This document shows positions 18,431 through 27,206 of a stretch of 64,000 nt of DNA, one piece after another; the first letter of the stretch is position 1; every line of letters begins with the position of its first letter. The DNA comes from Alteromonadaceae bacterium 2753L.S.0a.02 (lineage in GTDB: Bacteria; Pseudomonadota; Gammaproteobacteria; Pseudomonadales; Cellvibrionaceae), in contig VISH01000002.1 in assembly GCA_007827375.1 (NCBI GenBank), positions 3,125,001 through 3,189,000 of the forward strand, written 5' to 3'. The position numbers and the translations under genes are program-made. Below the pieces are notes generated by a model. It searched no databases. It was not told the DNA's origin and saw nothing but the letters and a program-made list of their open reading frames with translations.

Positions 18431-18443
18431 ATATAGCGCTTAG

Positions 18444-19562
18444 TTACGCCTTCACTACCTGATCATATGCCCAGCCAATCCAAGGCATGAGCGCCTCGAT
18501 ATCAGCCACTTCGACAGTTGCGCCGGCCCAGATTCGCAAGCCAGCTGGAGCGTCTCTATAGGCGCCAATATCGTAAGCAACGCCTTCTTTATCCAGCAAT
18601 TTCACAAGCGCTTTAACCTGCTCTGGTTCTGCCTGCAATTTTAGACAGACGCTGGTGTTTGAGCGTGTTGCCGGGTCTTGTGCGAGGAAATCGATCCAAT
18701 CGTTTTGGCTCACAAAATCGGCAATGGCAGTGAGATTTTGCTGAGATTTTTCAATTGCTCCTGAAACTCCCCCTAATCCCTTAACCCAATTTAACGCATC
18801 CAGGTAGTCGGCAACGCAAAGCATTGATGGTGTATTAATGGTCTCACCAACAAAGATACCCTCAATAAGCTTGGCGCCCTTGGTCATTCTAAACAACTTG
18901 GGCATTGGCCAGGGCGGCGTATAAGTCTCAAGCCGAGCCACTGCGCGAGGGCTTAAAATCAGCATACCGTGAGCACCTTCGCCGCCCAACACTTTTTGCC
19001 AGCTGAAGGTGACTACGTCCAGTTTTTCCCATGGCATTTCCATGGCAAATACCGCCGAGGTAGCATCACAAATTGTGAGGCCTTGCCGGTCACTGGCAAT
19101 CCAATCACCGTTGGGCACTTTCACACCAGAAGTTGTTCCGTTCCAGGTGAATACGACGTCGTGCCCAAAATCAACCTGAGCGAGGTCTGGCAGTAAACCG
19201 TAGTCGGCCTCGTACACACTCACGTTCTCGAGTTTAAGCTGTTTCGTGATGTCGGTTACCCAACCCTTACCAAACGACTCCCAGGCAAGCACGTCTACCG
19301 GGCGCTCTCCTAGCATCGACCACATTGCCATTTCCACAGCGCCCGTGTCAGAGCCTGGCACCACGCCAATGCGATAACCTTCTGGCAAGCCGAGCACTTT
19401 GGCGGTTTCTTGGCACACTTCAGCCAGAGTGGCCTTGCCCAAGGAAGAGCGATGGGACCGCCCCAGAGTTTCCAACGCCAGATTAGATACGTCATAACCT
19501 GGACGTTTGCTGCAGGGGCCGGATGAAAAATTGGGATTATGTGGTTTGGCTTGCGGTTGCAT
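18444..19562 (-). CDS. serC: phosphoserine aminotransferase (alternative, TIGR01365-like type)
   Basis: 372 residues; PLP-dependent class-V aminotransferase making phosphoserine from 3-phosphohydroxypyruvate. The PLP lysine is Lys190 in VTFSWQKVLGGEGAHG; NFSSGPCSKRPGY starts the protein and VVPGSDTGAVEMAMW binds cofactor phosphate. The sequence resembles the alphaproteobacterial/archaeal type rather than E. coli SerC. AGAGGATA precedes the ATG. With serA downstream it forms a serine synthesis pair, although the 258-base gap and the odd hairpin suggest separate control. Confidence 0.93.
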   Translation of the reverse strand: MQPQAKPHNPNFSSGPCSKRPGYDVSNLALETLGRSHRSSLGKATLAEVCQETAKVLGLPEGYRIGVVPGSDTGAVEMAMWSMLGERPVDVLAWESFGKGWVTDITKQLKLENVSVYEADYGLLPDLAQVDFGHDVVFTWNGTTSGVKVPNGDWIASDRQGLTICDATSAVFAMEMPWEKLDVVTFSWQKVLGGEGAHGMLILSPRAVARLETYTPPWPMPKLFRMTKGAKLIEGIFVGETINTPSMLCVADYLDALNWVKGLGGVSGAIEKSQQNLTAIADFVSQNDWIDFLAQDPATRSNTSVCLKLQAEPEQVKALVKLLDKEGVAYDIGAYRDAPAGLRIWAGATVEVADIEALMPWIGWAYDQVVKA

Positions 19563-19857
19563 TTTTTATCCTCTGGATAACGATGGGAACTCCGCCCGAG
19601 CTCCCGAGATGTTTAGCGGTTTGAGCGCGACTTACGTGACAACCTGTAGAGACGGGTAGCGTGCAGATAGTACGCTGAGATGTAAGGTGTGAGCATGGCC
19701 CCGCTAAAATGGGGCGCCATTATGCCATTGTTGCTGCTGCTCTCCTAGTACTCTGGAAGTCTACAGTTGAGATATTTCAACAAGAGTGCAATTTACACGT
19801 GGAAATTGCAGCTCAGTTGATTTCAAGCACCAAAAAAGGAGCACACACCAAACTTTT

Positions 19858-20712
19858 TTAATAAAGCAGGGTGTACATTTTGCGCTGGTATTCCACAGCC
19901 AGTGGGTCACCTTTTCCGAGAACAGCAAGAATATCTGTATAAGTTTTGCGGGCTTCACCCTCGTTGAAATTAAGATCATGCTTAATGAGGCCATAGAGAA
20001 GCTCTAACGCTTCAGCGTGAAAGTCGTGCTGACTGTACTGGAGTGCCAGCAAGTATTCAGTTTGCTTGTCGTTTGGGTTTTCCTTGAGTTTCTGTTCGAG
20101 GGCTTCAATCTCCGGAGCTTTACCTGCCTCTCTGGCAAGCTCGAGTTTTGCCATGAGATTGTGATAGGTATGCTCCTGATCAACCATTTTAATCGCGCTT
20201 AAGACCTCTTCAGCGTCAGACAACCGTTTTAATTCCAGCAACACATCGGCTAAAGCCAATGCGATATCGGCCTGTTGCTGCGAATCCCGATAGGCCTCCT
20301 GCAATAGGGGTAACGCCGCGTTGTAGTCTTCATCCTCAATCAAGTTCTGGGCTTTTTGCAATGCCTTATCCCAGGGTTTGGGTAAGTATTTTTCGAGAAG
20401 CTCACGAATCTGCACTTCGGGTTGCGCACCAACAAAGCCGTCAACAGGCTGACCATCTTTCATCAGCATCACGGTCGGTAACGAGCGCACACCAAACTGC
20501 GCGGCAATCATCTGTTGTTCGTCTGCATTTACTTTTGCCAACAACAACTCGCCTTGATATTCATTCACGAGTTTTTCAAGAATTGGCATTAAATCTTTGC
20601 AGGGTGCACACCAGTCGGCCCAGAAGTCGATGAGTACCGGACGTTTAAATGACTCATCAATCAATAATTGCTGGGCGTTTTCAGGTGAAATTTGTACGAT
20701 ATGTTCGCTCAC
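19858..20712 (-). CDS. cnoX: thioredoxin-TPR protein (CnoX/YbbN family)
   Basis: 284 residues: an N-terminal thioredoxin fold (1-110) with WCAPC (Cys35, Cys38), then TPR-like helical repeats to the end. This is the architecture of CnoX/YbbN, a cytoplasmic chaperone-like holdase that hands clients to GroEL and DnaK. Unlike E. coli CnoX, which has only the second cysteine, the full CXXC is kept, so dithiol redox activity is likely. It stands alone, divergent from phaB. Confidence 0.85.
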   Translation of the reverse strand: MSEHIVQISPENAQQLLIDESFKRPVLIDFWADWCAPCKDLMPILEKLVNEYQGELLLAKVNADEQQMIAAQFGVRSLPTVMLMKDGQPVDGFVGAQPEVQIRELLEKYLPKPWDKALQKAQNLIEDEDYNAALPLLQEAYRDSQQQADIALALADVLLELKRLSDAEEVLSAIKMVDQEHTYHNLMAKLELAREAGKAPEIEALEQKLKENPNDKQTEYLLALQYSQHDFHAEALELLYGLIKHDLNFNEGEARKTYTDILAVLGKGDPLAVEYQRKMYTLLY

Positions 20713-20859
20713 AAAAGCTCCTCGTTCGCTGAATCAGTGATGCAATCCTATATTGCTTCAAAAGTTTCGATTTCAATTGTGCGATTTAACCACTGTCTGG
20801 CGTAGAATGGGAGGCTCGTTTTGTCAAAACCCTCACCCAACGGTATAAGGAGAAAACCT

Positions 20860-21585
20860 ATGGGAAGACTTGCCTTGGTAACGGGAGGAACACGTGGTAT
20901 TGGTGAAGCTATCTCCGTTCGTTTGAAAAAAGCCGGGTACGAAGTGGCTGCAAATTATGGCGCCAACGATGAAAAAGCTAAAGCTTTTGCAGAAGAAAAC
21001 GCCATTCCGATCTATAAATTCGATGTTGCTGATTTTGACGCCTGCAAAGCAGCCATCGAGCAAATTCGTAAAGACTTTAAACAAGACGTGGATGTACTGG
21101 TCAATAATGCCGGAATTACACGTGACAACACCATCAATAAAATGACCCCGGAATGCTGGCACAAAGTTATGGAGACCAATCTCGGTTCCTGCTTCAACCT
21201 GTGTCGCAACGTTATCGAACATATGCGGGAAAATAATTTTGGTCGCATTGTAAATATTGGTTCGATAAACGGGCAGGCCGGGCAATATGGTCAAGTGAAT
21301 TACGCCGCTGCCAAATCCGGTATACACGGCTTTACCAAGGCCCTCGCGCTGGAGGGGGCTCGGCACAATATTACCGTTAACGCAGTAGCGCCGGGTTATA
21401 TTGCTACGGACATGGTGCGCGCAGTTCCCGAGCGAGTGTTGGAAAAAATTGTTGCAAGAATACCTGTTGGACGGCTCGGACAGGCAGATGAAGTGGCGCG
21501 CGCTGTGGAATTTCTGGTGGCAGATGATGCAAGTTTTATAACGGGATCGACGCTATCGATCAACGGCGGCCAACACATGTATTAA
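20860..21585 (+). CDS. phaB: acetoacetyl-CoA reductase
   Basis: 241 residues from the ATG at 20860 with AAGGAG upstream. Short-chain dehydrogenase with TGGTRGIG cofactor motif and Ser135, Tyr148, Lys152 catalytic residues. VNIGSINGQAGQYGQVNYAAAKSG and the C-terminal SINGGQHMY are typical of PhaB. It reduces acetoacetyl-CoA to (R)-3-hydroxybutyryl-CoA with NADPH for PHB synthesis. It lies next to phasin, phaR and phaC genes. A beta-ketothiolase gene (phaA) is not in the window. Confidence 0.93.
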   Translation: MGRLALVTGGTRGIGEAISVRLKKAGYEVAANYGANDEKAKAFAEENAIPIYKFDVADFDACKAAIEQIRKDFKQDVDVLVNNAGITRDNTINKMTPECWHKVMETNLGSCFNLCRNVIEHMRENNFGRIVNIGSINGQAGQYGQVNYAAAKSGIHGFTKALALEGARHNITVNAVAPGYIATDMVRAVPERVLEKIVARIPVGRLGQADEVARAVEFLVADDASFITGSTLSINGGQHMY

Positions 21586-21636
21586 AACATGTGTTGTTCG
21601 ACGGCGCGTATGTAACGAGCACATTCTATGTGCTCG
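21571..21636. repeat. two hairpins over and after the phaB stop codon
   Basis: The first (21571-21596) pairs CAACACATGT with ACATGTGTTG and includes the phaB stop codon in its loop. The second (21616-21636) pairs CGAGCACAT with ATGTGCTCG. Neither has a following T-run, so mRNA 3'-end protection is more likely than simple termination. Confidence 0.4.
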
Positions 21637-21741
21637 CTGCACAGCCTTCACAGATGATTTAGCAAAACAGCTTATTCACCAAACATCGCTTAGGTGTTAA
21701 TAAGTTAGTTTAGTGCCGAGCCCAATATCGAGCCTAAGCCA

Positions 21742-22215
21742 CTATTCGCTACCCACCAAATCTCCCTGGGGTGCAGGTTCAGCTGGCGCCGTCTCTTCCT
21801 GTTTGGGCGCAGCTTTAGGAGCCGCTTTTTTCTTCGCGGCTGGCTTGCTCGCCTTTTTAGGTAGCGACGCCTTGCTTGCTACCGGTGTCGCTTTGCTATC
21901 CAGCCAGGTGGCACTCTCTTGGATAACCTCGCCAATTTTTTCCTGACTTTCATTCAGAAGCGCAAGCGCATCTTTGGCATTATTGGAAATTTTATTCTGT
22001 AAGCTTTCCCAATATTGCTTTTGCGCAGAATATAAAGATTCAACGCTTTGGTAGCCGCCGACCCCCTTGGCATATTCGATACCATCAGCGACCATGTCAT
22101 TGACGAGTTCAGTTTGTTTCTCGCGCAATGCGTCTAAGGTTTCAATATTAATGGCAAATATTTCATTAATAGGTTTAAAGAAAGAGTCTGCCTGCTCATA
22201 TATCTTTTCGTACAT
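21742..22215 (-). CDS. phasin with Lys/Ala/Pro-rich tail
   Basis: 157 residues. Residues 1-110 are the helical phasin domain (FFKPINEIFAINIETLDALREKQ), which coats PHB granules. Residues ~111-157 form a low-complexity basic then acidic tail (KKASKPAAKKKAAPKAAPK, then PAEPAPQGDLVGSE) resembling PhaF/histone-H1-like tails that can bind DNA and tie granules to the nucleoid (function inferred). The start has AGGAG. A second, shorter phasin without this tail lies just upstream on the same strand. Confidence 0.85.
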   Translation of the reverse strand: MYEKIYEQADSFFKPINEIFAINIETLDALREKQTELVNDMVADGIEYAKGVGGYQSVESLYSAQKQYWESLQNKISNNAKDALALLNESQEKIGEVIQESATWLDSKATPVASKASLPKKASKPAAKKKAAPKAAPKQEETAPAEPAPQGDLVGSE

Positions 22216-22421
22216 GATGATACTCCTTAGTTTATCTGGCGATCGACCTGAACAATGTACATCATCACGCTACGGTGCTGCACCGCAATATCGGCAAAAG
22301 TGTAAGGTACCAGGGCGTCTGGGTCAATTATTGTGCAGCCAACCTAGCTGATTACGCGCCACTATTTTTAGAGCGCAATCTCCAGCATTGATTAATGGTG
22401 GGGCTACGCAGGTCAGCAACG

Positions 22422-22448
22422 AAAAAACCCGACTTTCGCCGGGTTTTT
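22422..22448 (-). terminator. terminator after the short phasin gene
   Basis: AAAAAACCCG and CGGGTTTTT flank a short loop about 50 bases past the stop of the 22500-22817 gene; T-runs are present on both strands. Confidence 0.7.
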
Positions 22449-22499
22449 CATCGTGGTTCCAGAGCCAAACTCGTCCCCGTCGAGCTACTAGACTAGCCG

Positions 22500-22817
22500 T
22501 TACTGGATAGTCGCTGCGCTCTTAATAACTTCGCCGGCTTTTTCCTGAGTGTTGGTGAACAGTTCGTAGATTTCGGTAGACGCAGACACCAACTTATCTT
22601 GTGTAGACTCCATATAAGACTTCTGAGCCTGATACACACCGGAAAAGTCTTTTTGTGCTCCCAGTTCTTTTGCAAAAGCCATGCTGTCATTCATCATTTC
22701 AGACACCAGAGCCTTTTGTTTTTCAGCCAATTCTTCAAACACCTTGGTGTTTAAAGTGACTAGTTCGTTTACAGGTTTAAACGCATTTTGAGCTTGTTCA
22801 AACATTTTATCAAACAT
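22500..22817 (-). CDS. phaP: phasin, short form
   Basis: 105 residues, all helical: MFDKMFEQAQNAFKPVNELVTLNTKVFEELAEKQ is followed by a MAFAKELGAQKDF segment. It is clearly related to the first ~105 residues of the neighbouring phasin but lacks the charged tail. A granule-coating role is expected. It has its own terminator, and the next gene upstream is phaR, known in the family to repress phasin synthesis. Confidence 0.85.
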   Translation of the reverse strand: MFDKMFEQAQNAFKPVNELVTLNTKVFEELAEKQKALVSEMMNDSMAFAKELGAQKDFSGVYQAQKSYMESTQDKLVSASTEIYELFTNTQEKAGEVIKSAATIQ

Positions 22818-22976
22818 GGTGTTACCCTCCTCGTGGAATGCTGCACCGCAATATTTAGACTTAGTTTAGAGCTGAGGCGTATGGCAGTCAAGCAATTTTG
22901 ACGCAACGCAGCATAACATTTTAGATAGGTTTGAACTAAGCAATAAGCTGCTTATAAAGACATTCTTGAAGTGTGC

Positions 22977-23519
22977 TTAGGGGGTATTGTTGTTGGGTTC
23001 GTCTTGGGAAGGTTCGTCTGGGGGAGTGTCGTCGGAATAGCTGTTGTTCACCGTACTACCGGAATTTCCGCCGGGCGTCGCGAACGGGTTAACCACGGAG
23101 CCGCCGGCGAATTGCTGCCACATCTGCATGTTTTTTTCCATCATCTGATTAAACACGCCCATGGGTGAAGTAGATTCCATAAATTCCTGCATCACGCCCT
23201 GGAATGCATCCTGCCGCTCCAGAAATGTGGAGATACTTTGCTCCAAATATTGACGCAGGAAAACCTGCATATCACTGCCATAAAATCGGATGAGCTGCTT
23301 TAACACAGATTGGGTTAGCAATGACTGACTGTCGTTAGCTTCTTGCTCGCTGATAATCTGCAAGAGGATGGATTTGGTAAGATCATCTTCGGTTTTTGAA
23401 TCAACCACCTTAAACTCTTGATGCTGCATAACCAATTGCTTGATGGTCTCGAGATTAACATACTGACTTTTTGAGGTGTCATACAAGCGGCGGTTCGGGT
23501 ATTTTTTAATGGTTATCAC
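22977..23519 (-). CDS. phaR: PHB synthesis repressor PhaR
   Basis: 180 residues from a GTG start. The N-terminus ITIKKYPNRRLYDTSKSQYV is the conserved PhaR DNA-binding domain; the PHB accumulation regulatory domain follows (YGSDMQVFLRQYLEQSISTF). The tail from about 140 is Asn/Pro/Ser-rich. PhaR binds PHB and DNA and represses phasin genes when granules are scarce. It lies directly after phaC. Confidence 0.92.
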   Translation of the reverse strand: MITIKKYPNRRLYDTSKSQYVNLETIKQLVMQHQEFKVVDSKTEDDLTKSILLQIISEQEANDSQSLLTQSVLKQLIRFYGSDMQVFLRQYLEQSISTFLERQDAFQGVMQEFMESTSPMGVFNQMMEKNMQMWQQFAGGSVVNPFATPGGNSGSTVNNSYSDDTPPDEPSQDEPNNNTP

Positions 23520-23579
23520 AGCAATAATCTCTTAAAACTTCGACGGCTACGACTTTAGTATACCGCTTAAACCACCAAG

Positions 23580-25400
23580 TTACACTTTGTCTGAAGCCTT
23601 AACTGTGGGTTCAAGACGAATTTTCACGTAACTGCCGGGAGCCTTTTCAATGGCCTTCCCCATCGCTGGCGGTTTGATAAGTTCGCCCGATAGCGGAATT
23701 AGCCAATCACGCCAGTCACTCCACCAGGAGCCTTTCGCCTGACGCGCACCAGCAAGCCACTGGCTGTGGCTTTCCGGCAGTGTATCGTTGACCCAATGTG
23801 GGTATTTACCCTTGTCAGCCGGGTTGACCACACCTGCAACATGGCCCGATTCGGTGAGTACAAAGCGTTTTTTTCCTCCCAAACACATTGCGCTGCGATA
23901 GGCTGCGGGCCACAACACGATATGATCAGCCATCGCAGCCAAGAAATAACTCGGCGTTTTTATTTTGCTGAGGTCAAGAGCAACGCCGCCCGCTGTTACC
24001 CCTTGCGGCACTTTCAGACGGTTTTCAAGGTACATATTACGCAGGTAAAAAAGGTAAGCTTCACCGGGAATGTTGGTGGAGTCTGAGTTCCAATATAAAA
24101 TATCAAACGGAGTCGGGTCTTTTCCTTTAAGGTAATTTTCAATAAAGAACGACCAAAACAAATTGTTTTCCCGCAACAAACTAAAACTCAAACCTAGTAT
24201 GCGACCGTCGAAATACCCTTTGGCCTTAACCGTTTGTTCAATGAGCGGATACATTTGTTCGGAGATATAATTTCCTACCTCGCCAGGTTCTGAGAAATCA
24301 AAGAGCGTAGTTAGGAAGCTTAGCGAATTGATCCTCTTATCATTTTTATTTAGCAACCATGACTGCGCCATCCCAAGCAAAGTACCCCCGACACAGTAAC
24401 CTGTAACGTTGATTTTTGACTGATCTGTTATATTTTGCACTTCATCCAAGGCCGCTTTAACGCCTTCTTCGAGATAGTCATCAAAAGTAAGATCACCGAG
24501 TGAATCTCCGGGATTAATCCATGAAATCATAAATACCGTAAAGCCCTGTGCCACCAACCAACGGACTAAAGATTTTTTAGCATCGAGATCTAAAATGTAA
24601 TATTTATTAATAAAGGGCGGAATAATTAATAAGGGTAGTTTATACACCTCGGTTGTGCTCGGCGCATACTGTATGAGCTGGATTAATCGATTTTGGTACA
24701 CAACCTCGCCTGGCGTGTAAGCCAAGTCTTTACCCAAGGTAAAAGCGTCCAGTTTTACCTGGGTAATTTTAAAGGCCTCATTCGGGCTATTTTCTAAGTC
24801 TCGAATAAAATTATCGATACCTTTCGCGAGATTTTTACCTTCACTTTCCAAAATTTCTCGAAACACTTCAGGATTAGTAAAAATATAATTGCTGGGTGCC
24901 ATGCTATTGATAAATTGACGGGTATAAAAACGCACCTGTTCCTCTACTTTTTTATCATCGAACTGCAGTGCATCGACTAACTTGTGCATGTATTCAGCAT
25001 TTAATAAATAAGCCTGCTTGATGTAGGAAAAAACTGGATTGCCCTGCCAGTCGCCATCCGCGAATCGTTTATCGTCTTTTTCCTCTGAAACAATAGGCTC
25101 AACGGTTTGCCCCAACATGCTGCGCGCTGCGTTTTGCCAAAGTAATTGTTGTTTATTGAGAAACTCCAGCTGCTGCTGAACAAACTGCTGGGGATCGATA
25201 CGTACGCTTGGAATTGTTTCACGCAGATCAGGCGCTTCCTGCTGTGCCGATGGCATTATTTCTGTATCGAATTGACTGCGCATGATGCGTTGCACTACTT
25301 CGCTCATCATATCGTTAAAAACACCACTGAATTTCTCCAGATATTGCATTACCTCCAACTGCTTTTCGTAACTCATGCTAGGGTTTTCAGTATTTTCCAT
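23580..25400 (-). CDS. phaC: class I poly(3-hydroxyalkanoate) synthase
   Basis: 606 residues from the ATG at 25400. Its first base overlaps the last base of the upstream dehydrogenase stop (TAATG), so translation is coupled; an in-frame TTG lies five codons earlier. The lipase-box-like GYCVGG gives nucleophile Cys336, with Asp492 (MADHIVLW) and His520 (TESGHVAGVV) completing the triad. It polymerises (R)-3-hydroxyacyl-CoA on granules. Length and single-gene form fit class I. The operon order bdh-phaC-phaR places synthase and depolymerisation-linked enzyme together. Confidence 0.95.
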   Translation of the reverse strand: MENTENPSMSYEKQLEVMQYLEKFSGVFNDMMSEVVQRIMRSQFDTEIMPSAQQEAPDLRETIPSVRIDPQQFVQQQLEFLNKQQLLWQNAARSMLGQTVEPIVSEEKDDKRFADGDWQGNPVFSYIKQAYLLNAEYMHKLVDALQFDDKKVEEQVRFYTRQFINSMAPSNYIFTNPEVFREILESEGKNLAKGIDNFIRDLENSPNEAFKITQVKLDAFTLGKDLAYTPGEVVYQNRLIQLIQYAPSTTEVYKLPLLIIPPFINKYYILDLDAKKSLVRWLVAQGFTVFMISWINPGDSLGDLTFDDYLEEGVKAALDEVQNITDQSKINVTGYCVGGTLLGMAQSWLLNKNDKRINSLSFLTTLFDFSEPGEVGNYISEQMYPLIEQTVKAKGYFDGRILGLSFSLLRENNLFWSFFIENYLKGKDPTPFDILYWNSDSTNIPGEAYLFYLRNMYLENRLKVPQGVTAGGVALDLSKIKTPSYFLAAMADHIVLWPAAYRSAMCLGGKKRFVLTESGHVAGVVNPADKGKYPHWVNDTLPESHSQWLAGARQAKGSWWSDWRDWLIPLSGELIKPPAMGKAIEKAPGSYVKIRLEPTVKASDKV

Positions 25401-26167
25401 TATTTGATTGTCCAACCCCCGTCTAACACCAGTGCCTGGCCAGTGATGTTGCGCGCTTGATTTGCGACTAAAAATTCCACAGTCGCAGCTATTTCTTCCA
25501 TATCAATAAAGGATTTTTTCGGCATTGGCTGTAACATGATTTTCTCAATAACCTCATCCTCAGACATACCATGCTCTTTTGCTTGCTGCGTTATCTGGCT
25601 TTCCACGAGAGGGGTTTTCACATAAGAGGGGCAGATTGTGTTTATGGTGATGTCATATTCTGCGGTTTCCAGCGCTACCACTTTGGAAAAACCCAATAAA
25701 CCGTGTTTTGCGGCAACATAGGCGCTTTTAAACGGCGATGCCACGAGCGCGTGAATGGAACCAATATTCACGATGCGCCCAAAATTGCGTGTTTTCATCG
25801 CAGGTAAAACCGCACGGGTGAGCATCGCTGGACCGACCAGTAATACGTCGTTCAGGAGTCGCCATTTTTGCGCAGGAAATGATTCTAATTTGGCAACAAA
25901 TTGTAATCCCGCGTTGTTTATCAATATATCTATTTCAGGAAAACTTGCAGCAACCGAATCGATACTTTCTTGTGAAGATACATCCAACTGCGCTGAGCGC
26001 ACGCTGCCGCCTTGCGCGCTTATTTTGGCACATACTTTTTCAGCGCTGCTTTGGTTGAGATCGGTGACGATAATATGAAATGATTTTTGTGCCAGACTTT
26101 CGGCAAGCGCGGCGCCAATACCGCTACCTGCCCCTGTGATAAGTATCGTTTTTAAAGGCCCAGTCAT
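25400..26167 (-). CDS. bdhA: 3-hydroxybutyrate dehydrogenase
   Basis: 255 residues, short-chain dehydrogenase. TGAGSGIGAAL binds NAD(H); the catalytic residues are Ser137, Tyr150 and Lys154 (NIGSIHALVASPFKSAYVAAKHG). The C-terminus ALVLDGGWTIK and the HAL...PFKSAY sequence are those of D-3-hydroxybutyrate dehydrogenases. It interconverts 3-hydroxybutyrate and acetoacetate during PHB turnover. AAGGAG precedes the start and the stop overlaps phaC by one base. Confidence 0.9.
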   Translation of the reverse strand: MTGPLKTILITGAGSGIGAALAESLAQKSFHIIVTDLNQSSAEKVCAKISAQGGSVRSAQLDVSSQESIDSVAASFPEIDILINNAGLQFVAKLESFPAQKWRLLNDVLLVGPAMLTRAVLPAMKTRNFGRIVNIGSIHALVASPFKSAYVAAKHGLLGFSKVVALETAEYDITINTICPSYVKTPLVESQITQQAKEHGMSEDEVIEKIMLQPMPKKSFIDMEEIAATVEFLVANQARNITGQALVLDGGWTIK

Positions 26168-26363
26168 AAGTCAGCTCCTTGTCTTCTACAGAAAACACGC
26201 TACATAACTGCCATTGTACTCCACATATCTATGCGGGAAAAAATAGATAATGCTAATTCCCAGAGCATTCAACCACTGAATTTTGTCGGCGCATGTTAAT
26301 TTCCCAAGTCCAATAGCGTTGGTTCTAAGACAAGGTATTACCCCAAGCCATAGAGAACACGTA

Positions 26364-27206
26364 TCACACCGCGGCGGACAGAGCCATTCCGAGCTGGGTG
26401 TTAACAAACTGCAACAGGTCGCTACTGCCCTTCACGACTTTCACATCACGTGGTAATTTGAACAAGCGCCAGTCTACACTCCAATTTAAACTCATACCCG
26501 GCATAATTGCTTTAAATGGGCCTTGCTGTTCGATTTCCACATAAGGGTTTAGCGGATCGGCATGCGCGTAAATTTCAACTTCAGCTTCCATTGGTGCAAC
26601 TTCAAGACTATTTACCTGCGGAAATGTCTTCAAAAATAAATGACCATTCGCAACGTTCGCTAGCCAACCCGCAGTATTATTGGCAAAAATTTTAGGTATC
26701 CCAGTTAATTGGGTTACGTGATAGTCATACCAAAAACAATCACCAATACGATCAATGCCACACGTTGAAAATTTTTCAGGCGCAAATCGCGATTCGTAAA
26801 AAGTGAGCCCGCCACTCACTCGGCTGATTTCCCAAGGGGCCATAGTCACGACTTCATGGGTCTGATTCTTGAGAGAATAATGCACGGTGAAACCATCAGA
26901 TACCGGCATTATTTTTTTCACTAGGGTAATCCCGAGCGATTCCTCCAACGCACTTTCAAGGGAAAGTAGTGATTTTTGACATTCAAGAACTCTGTAGGGC
27001 GCTGCGTCCAGGGTTGCCGGCGGTGGCCACCCCCAGAGCGACTGCGGCGATGGCCAAAATGTTGATCCGGTTTGAATACCTGACGAAAGAAGAGCATTAA
27101 TTCCGTTAAAACTGAATTCGGTGATTCTTCCACCGTAACGGCTCACAACAATTTTACGACCACAAGACTCGATTCCGAGCTGGTCTTTTTGTTGATATAT
27201 ATTCAC
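26364..27206 (-). CDS. DUF4380-like protein (aldose-epimerase-like beta-sandwich)
   Basis: About 280 residues if started at the GTG at 27206, which has GGGAG seven bases upstream; the frame is open to a TTG at 27281 without a ribosome site. The sequence IVVSRYGGRITEFSFNGINALL followed by GSTFWPSPQSLWGWPPP matches my memory of DUF4380 proteins, whose predicted fold resembles galactose mutarotase (a long beta-sandwich). No signal peptide is apparent. It is divergent from the symporter gene and near GH94 enzymes, which fits a role in sugar handling, perhaps anomer conversion, but catalytic His/Glu residues of mutarotases are not obvious. Confidence 0.65.
   Translation of the reverse strand: MNIYQQKDQLGIESCGRKIVVSRYGGRITEFSFNGINALLSSGIQTGSTFWPSPQSLWGWPPPATLDAAPYRVLECQKSLLSLESALEESLGITLVKKIMPVSDGFTVHYSLKNQTHEVVTMAPWEISRVSGGLTFYESRFAPEKFSTCGIDRIGDCFWYDYHVTQLTGIPKIFANNTAGWLANVANGHLFLKTFPQVNSLEVAPMEAEVEIYAHADPLNPYVEIEQQGPFKAIMPGMSLNWSVDWRLFKLPRDVKVVKGSSDLLQFVNTQLGMALSAAV

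Noticed and set aside
18195..18443. 6S RNA in the gap next to serA
   Set aside because: Considered because ssrS lies near serA in E. coli, but the gap shows no long interrupted hairpin of 6S type and its terminator points the other way.
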